From the NCBI GenBank assembly GCA_023268715.1, contig JALRLV010000009.1:1-59694 (forward strand): DNA of 59,694 bases, in the 5' to 3' direction. The DNA comes from Candidatus Thalassarchaeaceae archaeon (lineage in GTDB: Archaea; Thermoplasmatota; Poseidoniia; Poseidoniales; Thalassarchaeaceae). Below the pieces are notes generated by a model. The model was not told the DNA's origin, ran no database searches, and was given only the letters and a program-made list of their open reading frames with translations. Below are positions 40,724 through 49,700 of the stretch, in pieces (position 1 is the stretch's first letter; each line of letters opens with the position of its first letter). Both the position numbers and the translations under genes were made by a program.

Positions 40724-41298
40724 TGTTCTCTCAGACCTTACATCATTTGGTAGTCGGTCTAACAACTGGTATTGCAACCCTCGCTTGTCTATGCGCAATA
40801 GCGGCTTGGGTCTCAAATTACTTTGTTGGGGCGAGGGATGCCCGAGCTCATCTTGATACTGCATCTTACATTGCTGCAATCGCAGCACTTCCTCTGCTTC
40901 CTATCGCAGTTCTTTCTGGGACAATGGCGATGTCAGATCCAGCTAGCGATGCAATGAGCTACAACAAATTCCTCTTTGCTGGATTAACAACAGGATTCCT
41001 TGCTTCGATGGTAATCGGTCGTTGGAGATTTGGCCCGGAAGTTTGGAGTGATTCTAGACTTTCATTATTGCAAGTAATTTCTGCTCTCGGGGCACTTGCA
41101 AGCATCACTGTTTTGGGCTCAATTGGGGCAAAGATGACTCTTGGTGAATCAACTATGGATATCCTACCATTTTGGCCTGAGTTTGATGATTCAGTAGTTG
41201 TTAACGAATGGATTTCTGTAGTGCTACTTATCCTTGGACTAGCCGCAATGGTTGCGGCATTCAGATTCGGCCCTACAGCCGGTCGTCTGACAGAATAA
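40723..41298 (+). CDS. four- or five-helix membrane protein (DUF2231-like)
   Basis: A 191-residue integral membrane protein with hydrophobic segments at about 8-35, 47-68, 83-102, 113-135 and 160-180. Its opening LHHLVVGLTTGIATLACL and the second segment DTASYIAAIAALPLLPIAVLSG recall DUF2231-type proteins, which carry conserved His and may bind heme b. Here His7, His8 and His43 are candidates. The gene overlaps the stop of the CX3CH protein by one base and ends 17 bp before the end of a convergent gene. As the only multi-helix partner of two CH-motif surface proteins, it may form the membrane part of the same complex. Family match is tentative. Confidence 0.7.
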   Translation: MFSQTLHHLVVGLTTGIATLACLCAIAAWVSNYFVGARDARAHLDTASYIAAIAALPLLPIAVLSGTMAMSDPASDAMSYNKFLFAGLTTGFLASMVIGRWRFGPEVWSDSRLSLLQVISALGALASITVLGSIGAKMTLGESTMDILPFWPEFDDSVVVNEWISVVLLILGLAAMVAAFRFGPTAGRLTE

Positions 41299-41315
41299 GA
41301 GATTCATCCCTGCAT

Positions 41316-42596
41316 TTAGTTTGAGCTTTCGCAATCAGGCGTGTTGCAAGGGGTATCTTCCTCTTCGTCTGACTCATTCCCTTCGTCCGATTCTTCTTCT
41401 GACTCATCCTCGTGTTGATCTTCAGAGACCTCACACTCGTCAAGTTCCCACTCCTCATACACTTCATTGCCATTAGGGTCTACCCATTCTAGGATTCCCC
41501 AGCAAGAGTGATAATTCTCTGAAAGCCAAAATTCTCCTTCCTCTGATGACCAGTGTTCGTGGTAGGTACCTGTTTCATCGTCCCAATAGTCTTCCCAAAA
41601 GTAATCCTCATCTTCATGGTTCCAGTCATCTTCATTCCAATCATTGTCCCAATCATTCTCTTCGCATGGGTTTCGATTGAAATCTCGACGATCATTTTGA
41701 TTGCTATCTCTGGTCCTTGGCTCACCTCCCCAGCCATCCTCATCAGAATGACTACCATCTTCAGATTCTCCATCCCAGTTGTAATTTTCATCCCATTCAT
41801 CGTCCCAATGATTCAAGTCTCCATCTTCACAATCTTGCCAATCATGGTGCAAATTTCCGCCGTAGTGACCATTTGGTATTCCTATACCTGTATTCATCAA
41901 CATCGATCCCATCATCGCCACACATCCGTCAACTAACGGCACCAATGCGGCGTTCATTACCCGCACAGTTTCTGAAGAAAGTGTATCGGTTGAAGTCGTA
42001 CCATCTGCTGCGTAGGTGGTTATGGATACTGACCCATCTTCTGTCCGTTCCATATTGTCGATATTACCCCAGAATTCAGATTGAACCCAGGCCTGGCACA
42101 TCTGGAAGAACATTGAGTGAAGATCTTGATTTGGGCCGAACATCCCGTTCATTCCCATCATATCTGGACCTTCACCGCGGAACATCCCCATGCAGGGGTC
42201 TCGATCCTCTGTTCGATCAATTCCAATTCCGGTAGCCGCTAATCTTTCTCTATCCTCGGAAGTCATGTCTCTGGGTACAGTTGAGTCTGGCCTGTCTGTA
42301 GGCATGTTAGGTCTTTGATCGGTTAGTGGCTGACGAGGCATTTCATCCCTCATACAATCTTCCCATTGCATTGAATCCAAGGCGACATCTCTGTCGTCAG
42401 GCGACAATTCAGGGCGGTCTGAATTTGGGTTAGAATCAGTTTCTTCCCCAGGGTCATTTTGGTCGGTAAGACTATTTTCTCCTGAGTCCCCCAATACTCC
42501 ACTTCCGAAAATTACCGAAGCGAAAAGTAGCATTCCGACAGCAACTGCAAGTTGGCTGGCTCGTTTGTTGTTATTCATCGACTCATCATCGACCAT
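41316..42596 (-). CDS. secreted Trp/Asp/Glu-rich acidic protein
   Basis: A 426-residue, extremely acidic protein. A hydrophobic segment (about 12-36) is a signal peptide or anchor. Residues about 100-235 form a more ordinary domain with four Cys and many Met (GMFRGEGPDMMGMNGMFGPN). Residues about 245-400 are repetitive in composition, with Trp embedded in Asp/Glu/Asn (for example DDEWDENYNWDGE and WDNDWNEDDWNHEDEDYFW); I count 15 Trp there and 18 in all. The tail is Glu/Asp/Ser-rich and ends in CNTPDC. No family is recognised. The composition suggests calcium or other metal binding, or a disordered surface layer. It faces the CH-motif operon. The ATG at 42596 or the one six codons later may start it. 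Confidence 0.72.
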   Translation of the reverse strand: MVDDESMNNNKRASQLAVAVGMLLFASVIFGSGVLGDSGENSLTDQNDPGEETDSNPNSDRPELSPDDRDVALDSMQWEDCMRDEMPRQPLTDQRPNMPTDRPDSTVPRDMTSEDRERLAATGIGIDRTEDRDPCMGMFRGEGPDMMGMNGMFGPNQDLHSMFFQMCQAWVQSEFWGNIDNMERTEDGSVSITTYAADGTTSTDTLSSETVRVMNAALVPLVDGCVAMMGSMLMNTGIGIPNGHYGGNLHHDWQDCEDGDLNHWDDEWDENYNWDGESEDGSHSDEDGWGGEPRTRDSNQNDRRDFNRNPCEENDWDNDWNEDDWNHEDEDYFWEDYWDDETGTYHEHWSSEEGEFWLSENYHSCWGILEWVDPNGNEVYEEWELDECEVSEDQHEDESEEESDEGNESDEEEDTPCNTPDCESSN

Positions 42597-42653
42597 GCTG
42601 ATCTGCGTTCCTACCTACGGTATGAACGGTTCGTTCTCTCGTTTAATTTTAAA

Positions 42654-43895
42654 CTAGGAATTATTGAGTTCTTGAAAGACCTCAAAGATACGCCTAGAAT
42701 GAGAATCAGGAGAGAGGTCCAATTCTGTGATTTTCTGTCTTCCAGCCTCAGCCCATTTCTTTTTCACGTCGGTATCCAGTGCCTCATTTAGAGCCTCTTG
42801 CCAAGCTATTGGATCTTCACGAGGAAGAAGCCTACCATTGACTCCATTTTCTACTGTATCTTGGAATCCTCCTTCGTCTACAAATAGGGCTGGAGTTCCT
42901 ACAGCAAACGCTTCGATCGGGGCAAGTCCGAACGGCTCGCCGTGGGCCATGCTTACAATCGCGACCGAACGTCGCATTAATCCAGTCAATTGCAGGTTTG
43001 AAAGACGCGGCGGAGTCCACAATTTGACACCTCTAGCATTTGCATGGTCATGAAGGCCTTCTACTTCTTCGAAGACTCCTCCGCCTACCAAAACCAGTCC
43101 GACCCCGCTTCCTGCCAACATCGAGATAGTTTCCCAACCACCCTTTACCCAGCCAGCATGACCGATGGTGGTCACCCAGGGAGGGTCTGGCAATTCATCA
43201 AATTCAATCCATGCTTGATTTTCTTCTTCGGTCGCTTCTGGAGTGAATTCTGAAAAATCCACACTTGGATGAATAAATCCTGCATCACAACCGTAAACGG
43301 CCTGAATTCTTTCAGCACTATAAGTTGAATTACCGTTTATCTTTGAATTTGGACGTTTTAAGAAAGCTGAAATTACCCTACGGTCATCTCGTCTAGCCTT
43401 GGATAAAGCAAATCTAGTGATTGACAGATTGCGCTTTGGTTTGCCATCTACTCCGAGATGAAGGACATCCTCGTATAGACCGCGATGAGGTTCTAGCATG
43501 TGTAGATGAAATGGGGTTTTCTTGGGTACAAGTCGGATCAATCCAAGTGAACCGTCTCCGCTTACTAGGTGAACCGCATCGGTACTTGCCAGGGCTTCAT
43601 TCAGTCCAGCAATCCCTTTCCAAGCCGTTGTTGAATTTTTTAGGTCAGTGTTCCATAATTTAGACAATGTTGCAGATTTTTTTTGCCATGGAATTTTTGG
43701 TTTGAGTAAAGGAATTGCGTTATCCTTACAACACTGCTTGAGTTCTTTTGAAGATTCTAATGTTGCCATTGTAACATCGAAATATTTAGTCAATGCCGGT
43801 AAATTTCTTATTAAATCCCGTTCAGCACCTCGCATCGCTTCAAAGGTGCCTTTGGCGACTAATAGACTCGGTTTTTCCGATCGAGTCTCTGTCAA
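42654..43895 (-). CDS. family 4-type glycosyltransferase
   Basis: A 413-residue GT-B fold glycosyltransferase. The C-terminal Rossmann half has the nucleotide-sugar region: VTTIGHAGWVKGGWETISMLAGSG, then VSMAHGEPFGLAPIEAFAVGTPALFVDEGG, the E-x7-E signature of GT4 retaining enzymes (HGEPFGLAPIEAFAVG), followed by NGRLLPREDPIAW. The N-terminal half (KGTFEAMRGAERDLIRNLP; LVSGDGSLGLIRLV) would bind the acceptor. The start codon is TTG at 43895, overlapping the stop of the upstream glycosyltransferase gene in TTGA, so the pair is translationally coupled. Likely role: building a surface glycan, glycolipid or glycoprotein sugar. Donor and acceptor unknown. Confidence 0.88.
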   Translation of the reverse strand: MTETRSEKPSLLVAKGTFEAMRGAERDLIRNLPALTKYFDVTMATLESSKELKQCCKDNAIPLLKPKIPWQKKSATLSKLWNTDLKNSTTAWKGIAGLNEALASTDAVHLVSGDGSLGLIRLVPKKTPFHLHMLEPHRGLYEDVLHLGVDGKPKRNLSITRFALSKARRDDRRVISAFLKRPNSKINGNSTYSAERIQAVYGCDAGFIHPSVDFSEFTPEATEEENQAWIEFDELPDPPWVTTIGHAGWVKGGWETISMLAGSGVGLVLVGGGVFEEVEGLHDHANARGVKLWTPPRLSNLQLTGLMRRSVAIVSMAHGEPFGLAPIEAFAVGTPALFVDEGGFQDTVENGVNGRLLPREDPIAWQEALNEALDTDVKKKWAEAGRQKITELDLSPDSHSRRIFEVFQELNNS

Positions 43896-45046
43896 TTCGA
43901 TTCCTCCAAGACTCTTCTATATACGGCGAGTACATCCTTTGATATGACTGGCCACATGTAGGATTTTGATGCCTCGTGCCCTGCGTTTCCAAGATTCTCC
44001 AATTCTTCAGCACTCACTGAAATAAGCTGGGCCATAGCATCAGCCAGTTGCACTGAGTTTCCAGCCTCGACCGAGAATCCAGCCTTCGGCTCGGTAACCA
44101 ATCGTCCGAGATCATTCACATCTGCCATGATTACTGGGGCGTTTGCATACATCGCTTCTAGCATAACCGTTGGAAGACCCTCGAAGCGTGAGGGAATTAC
44201 AATACCGGTTGAGTTTTCAAGTAGCCAACGCTTTTCTCCTTCACTGACCAATCCGAGTCGGTGTATTGCTTGATTTTCGGCAGAATTATTGACACGTTCT
44301 GTTAACCAATCACCGAGTTCTCCTTTCCCAGCTATTGCTAGGTCGAATCCTGGGTCTGAACTTTCGGCAAGCAAATTCCAAGCATCCATCAGAACATCCA
44401 AACCTTTCTGCTCGCTTAGTCTTCCAACAAATGTAAGCAATTTTCGGTCTCCAAGTTCACCCAATTTATTGGGTCTTTCAGCATCCTCATATATCGCCGA
44501 AAATCCGTTTGGAATAACATCGATAGGACCTTTCACTCCCTTATTTCGGAGTAGTTTCTCAAAGTAACCAGTCAATACGATTCTTGCTTTACTTGAATGC
44601 AAGGTCTTCCTACCTTGCATGGACCATCTAATCGATTTAATCGAATTTGCAATTAATCCGTGTTTAATGTAATCATTGTGGTAAGTAGTTACTACCGGAA
44701 CTCCAGTATTTTGAGCCATTTTCAATGATTTTCTAATCAATATGGGTAGTGTGTCATGTAGGTGAACGATATCGAATTCATCCATAGATAATCCATCAAG
44801 AGACACAACTGGATCCACTCCAGCGAGTACTCTGCTCGGAGACAGACGAACCACGTTGATACCTCCCCTCTGGAATAGTTTTTCTTCGTGTTCTGGAATA
44901 TCTGCACACCAAACGGTCACCTCATGGCCTAACTTGACTAATTCGCGACCTAACATTTCTACATGTTGATCTCCACCACCAACATGTGGCCAGAACCAAA
45001 CATGGACGATTAGCACGCGCAGAGGCGCACCCTCAGCCGAGGCCAT
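43892..45046 (-). CDS. family 4-type glycosyltransferase
   Basis: A 384-residue GT4 glycosyltransferase. The N-terminus LRVLIVHVWFWPHVGGGDQHVEMLGREL with the Gly-rich acceptor-side loop is typical. Then come FDIVHLHDTLPILIRKSL, DVIPNGFS, LLTFVGRLSEQKGLDVLMDAW, and the E-x7-E region SRFEGLPTVMLEAMYANAPVIM. A frame open to a TTG at 45112 contains the ATATATAT promoter element, so the ATG at 45046 is taken as the start. The stop overlaps the next glycosyltransferase's start by four bases. The neighbouring GT and ABC genes point to cell-surface glycan assembly. Confidence 0.92.
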   Translation of the reverse strand: MASAEGAPLRVLIVHVWFWPHVGGGDQHVEMLGRELVKLGHEVTVWCADIPEHEEKLFQRGGINVVRLSPSRVLAGVDPVVSLDGLSMDEFDIVHLHDTLPILIRKSLKMAQNTGVPVVTTYHNDYIKHGLIANSIKSIRWSMQGRKTLHSSKARIVLTGYFEKLLRNKGVKGPIDVIPNGFSAIYEDAERPNKLGELGDRKLLTFVGRLSEQKGLDVLMDAWNLLAESSDPGFDLAIAGKGELGDWLTERVNNSAENQAIHRLGLVSEGEKRWLLENSTGIVIPSRFEGLPTVMLEAMYANAPVIMADVNDLGRLVTEPKAGFSVEAGNSVQLADAMAQLISVSAEELENLGNAGHEASKSYMWPVISKDVLAVYRRVLEESN

Positions 45047-45097
45047 TGCACCTCTCCCAGTTCCTGTTCTGATAAACGACGCGGAACTCCTGACACC

Positions 45098-45105
45098 ATA
45101 TATAT
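45098..45105. promoter_or_regulatory. TATA element between divergent glycosyltransferase-type genes
   Basis: ATATATAT lies 52 bp before the minus-strand ATG at 45046 and 63 bp before the plus-strand ATG at 45168. It is symmetric and could serve either direction, giving short leaders. It also rules against the TTG start at 45112 for the minus-strand gene. Confidence 0.55.
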
Positions 45106-45167
45106 CAGACAAATATCTTGATTCACAACCCGCTTAGGTCATATTCTCCAACGATTCCCTCCAGTCA

Positions 45168-46034
45168 ATGAAGAGGGTCCTCCTCGCAACTACTGAGCCC
45201 GAGGGAGAGGAGTCATATGGGCACCTGATGATTGCTGACGCACTAAATCGAGCAAGGGTACCCTTCTGGACAAAGGCGGGAACGGTTAGGAGTTCCTCTG
45301 AATTAGAGGCCGCCTTGGATATTGGTGGAATTGACTTAGTGCACTTTGTCGACCCTCAGTCCGCCTCATTCGCAAGAATAAATCGATCATATCCTGCAGT
45401 TGGGTCGTTGTTCATCGATAGCCCAGACTTATCTTCTCGTATGGTCGATGACTTAGATCTACTAGATTTGGTGCTAGTGGAATCCGGAGTATTTTCTTCT
45501 CAACTTAAATCTGAGACTTGGGAAATTGGAACTTGTCTCGATGTTGACGCATTTTCTCCAGAATCAAATCCCAAATCTAGGGATTTGTTAGCGTCCATCG
45601 ACGATGATTCGAAAATGCTGGTTTGTGTTGGAACAGATTCTGATTTTCAAGTTCTAGTTGCAGAATTGGACAAAGGGATAATTTCCGATTGCAATTTTGT
45701 TATGCTGCATTCTAATAAGATGGAGCAACTATTGGATGAGACTGACCGAATAATCGCCCTATTGCAACATTCTGAAGTCTTGATAATTGCAGAGGGTAAT
45801 CCATACCATCCTAATCTTGAGCTTCATGCCTCTGCATCAGGTTGTCCAAGTTTGGATTGTAAATCGGAGGATCCACGTCAATGGATGGAACATTTTATAC
45901 AAATTCATGGGGATTGGATTAGGGCAGGTAAAGTACCGAGATTTCCTGATGAAAAAGCCATTGAAAATATACGGAAAACCAATGGATTGAGAGCCTATGG
46001 AAATAGTTTAGCAGAAGTATATTCCCGATTCTAA
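45168..46034 (+). CDS. glycosyltransferase-like protein, catalytic motif not evident
   Basis: A 288-residue protein with the alternating strand/helix look of a GT-B protein. It has MKRVLLATTEPEGEESYGHLMIADAL at the start, IDLVHFVDPQSASFARI (like the 'DiiHah.' strand of GT4), VESGVFSSQL, then KMLVCVGTDSDFQVLVAEL. The final part LELHASASGCPSLDCKSEDPRQWMEHF resembles the end of the GT4 C-domain (LEAmasG.PVia...). It is about 100 residues shorter than its neighbours, and the first Glu of the E-x7-E motif is not clearly placed. It may be an inactive or very divergent GT that assists the others. The start is ATG at 45168. Confidence 0.6.
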   Translation: MKRVLLATTEPEGEESYGHLMIADALNRARVPFWTKAGTVRSSSELEAALDIGGIDLVHFVDPQSASFARINRSYPAVGSLFIDSPDLSSRMVDDLDLLDLVLVESGVFSSQLKSETWEIGTCLDVDAFSPESNPKSRDLLASIDDDSKMLVCVGTDSDFQVLVAELDKGIISDCNFVMLHSNKMEQLLDETDRIIALLQHSEVLIIAEGNPYHPNLELHASASGCPSLDCKSEDPRQWMEHFIQIHGDWIRAGKVPRFPDEKAIENIRKTNGLRAYGNSLAEVYSRF

Positions 46035-46074
46035 ATATACAACTCATTAAAAAGCAATTACGAGACGCTAAAAT

Positions 46075-46779
46075 GTGCTATCCGTAGAGGAACTAAGAAA
46101 GGGCTTTGGCTCAGGAAGGAGGCGTCTAGAGGTCCTCAAGGGTATCAATCTGAATGTCGAAAAAGGAGAGTTGGTCAGTCTAATGGGCCCTAGCGGATGT
46201 GGAAAGAGCACCTTACTCAATATCATTGGTGGGTTACTTGAAGCAGATTCTGGAAATATCACTCTTGAGAACTTCGACTATGGAATCAAATCACCAAACA
46301 AGGTAGTCGATGTCAGAAGGAACGGTGTGGGTTGGATTTTCCAAGATTTCCATTTAGTAGATCGATTGAGTGCATTGGACAATGTTGCCTTCAGTCTGGA
46401 ACTTTCTGGCATGTCTGCAAAAGAAGCAGAAGATAGGGCTTGGACGGCCTTGGAAAGAGTTGGTCTTGGAGATAGAATGGAATTCATCCCTGACCAATTA
46501 TCCGGTGGCCAACAACAAAGGGTAGCAGTTGCTAGAGCGATATCTGGTTCAAGGCCACTAATTCTCGCAGACGAACCAACAGGAAATCTCGACGTAAAGA
46601 GTGGAGAAGAAATTCTAGATTTATTCCAGGACTTGTGTAAGAACGATGGAATATCTGTCCTCATGGTAACTCACGACCCGGTATTAGCCTCAAGAGCAGA
46701 TAGAATGTTACTTCTCAAAGACGGGCTCACTGCAGCCTCGGACATACGATCTGCATGGGGAATTGAGGAGGGTGCATGA
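46075..46779 (+). CDS. ABC transporter ATPase, LolD/MacB type
   Basis: A 234-residue ABC ATPase. Walker A is GPSGCGKST (about 38-46), the Q-loop is in GWIFQDFHLVDRL, the signature is LSGGQQQR (about 142-149), Walker B is LILADEPTG (about 162-170), and the H-loop His is in MVTHDP. The sequence belongs to the LolD/MacB/FtsE group, which powers mechanical movement of FtsX-type permeases rather than classical import. The start is GTG at 46075, since the nearby ATG at 46073 is in a closed frame. Its stop overlaps the permease ATG (ATGA). It forms a system with the giant permease and a second ATPase. Confidence 0.94.
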   Translation: MLSVEELRKGFGSGRRRLEVLKGINLNVEKGELVSLMGPSGCGKSTLLNIIGGLLEADSGNITLENFDYGIKSPNKVVDVRRNGVGWIFQDFHLVDRLSALDNVAFSLELSGMSAKEAEDRAWTALERVGLGDRMEFIPDQLSGGQQQRVAVARAISGSRPLILADEPTGNLDVKSGEEILDLFQDLCKNDGISVLMVTHDPVLASRADRMLLLKDGLTAASDIRSAWGIEEGA

Positions 46780-49700
46780 TGGAACTACAGTCGCTCTTCT
46801 CTGAAGTAATTCCTACAATGATTTTTGCATGGGTATTCTTGCTAGTTTTCATAGGATTTTTGAACTTGAGCGTGAAGCTTCGTGAATGGCTAAGGAACAT
46901 GGCCAAGAATGCTTCAGATCCTTCCTATGTCAAAGAAAAAGTCTCAGTTAATGAGCGAATTGAGAAATTTTATTCAGGATTCAAAACTACTTGGTTAGCG
47001 GCTCCTAACAATATTTCCATGGCCGTCAAAAGCGCCTGGCGAGCGAGAGAGAGAGGTCTTGCAATTTTCGCTGGCGTATTTCTCTCCTCTCTCGTAATCA
47101 CCACCGTTCTAGCCTATGCAGTGGGTTTGAATCAGGGTTTTTTCCAATTCTCACTTGAAGGCGAGGTATTCGATGCAAAACTCGATTTTCAGAAAGACCC
47201 AGGAGGTAGTTGGGATGGAAGGACAAATGATTCGATTTTATGGGAATCGCTTTGTGATGACCTAACTGACATGGAAGAGTTTTCTGATTGCGCCATAGTC
47301 TACGGTAGACAAGGGATTAGAATAAGCGGATTTTTCGATGATAGCTTTGCAGTCCCTCAACCTCTGAATGTCGTTTCCGCTACAGGAACGTCTGCAGATT
47401 GGGGCAATGTTAGTTGGGATTATCCCGAAGCATTCGAAAACGGTCCACCAATAAATGATGGTCGAATAATTAGATTCTATGGGTCGGGGGTTTGGGATGG
47501 TGAATTAGCAGACCGTCATGCTAAATCTTTGATTTTTGGGGAATGGCCGAATAGTGCTGCCGATGCTGAGGCAAATAGATCGGTGATACTCCCCTCAAAA
47601 ATTGCTAGTGCTGCAGGGGCTGAAGTAAATGAGACGATTTCGTCTCTTACATTCTCATATGTCAATGGGACATACACATTTGATCAGGCAGAGAAGGTGT
47701 TTGAAGAATGTCAGGGTACAATTGATAGTAATCTAGAAGTTGGAAGAATCTATTGTTTGGAGAGTTTTACTGTAACGAATTTGACCATAGCAGGAGTCTA
47801 TGAAGAAGGAGATTTTGCTAATCCAACCCTATTGTTTCATCCAGTGATGGTCACAGATTCTGTACTTAGTGATGAACAAAAATTGACATTAATGCAGAAG
47901 GATCATGCTTACTTGGGTCTCGCAGTCGATAGGAATCAACTTCCTACAACATCCACTCGAGATGCTACCAATTGGCTCAGTAATTTGAAAGATGACTTGG
48001 AGAATGTCAAGGGAGATTTGACACTAGTTGATCCAACAACAAACGAATCTTTCGTAGTGGAGGATGCAACTCTTCCTAGATTGTATTCAGTTGGGGCTTG
48101 TGCAGGAGACTTCACAGAATCTGAATTACTTGAAGCAACTAAAGGTGAATTGGAATTAACCTGCGAGAAGGGAGACTTTGCTCTAATCTCTGTCGAATAC
48201 AATGACCTAATCTCAGGAACAATCACATTCCTGAATATATTCTTGGGGATTATCCAAGTGTTTGATTACATTCTTGTAATCCCAATTGTAGCACTTTCTT
48301 TCGTTGTTCTGGCCTATGGTCTTGTTCTCTCTCTTGAACAACGAAGAAGGGAAGTATCAATCCAAAGAGTAATTGGAGGAACAGAGAAAACCCTCGGAAG
48401 AATGATGATTATCGAAGTATTTGCAATAGGTACAATTGCTTGGGCTTTAGGATTTGTTCTAGCCACTGCATCGGTAGAGATTGTACTCAGAGCTGTTGGT
48501 TTCCTGAGGTTTACCGATGCCGGTGATGTAGATGTAAATCCAATCCTGAGTGGGGGTTCAACTTTCGTTGTTGGTTTGCTAACTATCGGGGTTGCATACT
48601 GGCGTGGTAGGGTTACCACCAGAAAATTCCTAAGTATGGAAATAGATGAAGGTGTTAGGAAAGTCAACAGAGACCGAGAACCATACTATCTACTACATTG
48701 GCTTACCTTTGCAGTTGGCTCACTCGCACTCCTTGAGAGTTGGATTCAATCTAATGGAGGATTCTGGATTTGGGGAAGTTCAGGAATCATAACCAATTTC
48801 ATTGTAAATGCAGTTGTGTTGTTGTTGGGTCCATTCTTCCTGTGGATTGGTGGTGCACTAGTTCTATCTCAGATTGGAGCTACAGGCCCTCAAATTCTCA
48901 ATAAGCTCTTTGGATGGTCACCAGCGATTTCTGATATTCGCAGAGGATTAAGTGGTTCAGGTTCAAGCCAGTCAGTTAGCAGATTGTCTCTAATCTTACT
49001 TCTGACCTTGTCGATAGTCACCCTAGCCGCAGTTCAAGGACACACTGGGACTCTGGTTGACGAGAGGACCACAAACGCTCAGAATGGCGCAGACCTGAAG
49101 ATACAATTCGACACTGCGCTAACCGAACAAGAGGCTCAAAATCGAGTCATGCAATCTATTGAAATAATCAATGATAACGATATTTCTGATATTTCTTCAA
49201 TGACATCTGTTGGCACTATTTTCACTCAAACAAAAGATACGGGTGTTCCGCTCTTGACTTGGGTTGTCTTCGATGGACATGAAGAGACTTTGATTTGGGA
49301 CAAACAAGCCATACCCGGAGATGACATAGATATTCTCGCTGATACACTGAGTGGCAGCGGTTACACCGCGGGCAATCTTGCCGAAGACTCTCTTGATGAT
49401 CCAATCCTAGGGTCATCAATCACGTTAGTTTACAAGAGTTACGAATTGAATCAATTTGGGATTCCTGTAGAAACTGGAAGTAGTGAAGCTACGGTGAGTT
49501 TTGCCGGACGGCATCAGTGGGTTCCTGGATTTTCTGCTGCCGAGACAAATGCCGTGATTGTTATTGGAGAGGGCACTTATCGTCAACTAGTTGGAGACTC
49601 CACTGCAAACTCCTACCGCTCCTCGACCTGGATGTTCGAACTTTGCGATCAATCAAAAGCAAGTTGCAAGGATGCACTCGAGACTTTAGGAGCAGACCTG

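Noticed and set aside
41717-42235. 172-codon plus-strand reading frame and a 127-codon frame overlapping it
   Set aside because: Both are antisense to the Trp/Asp/Glu-rich gene, whose biased codons leave the other strand free of stops.
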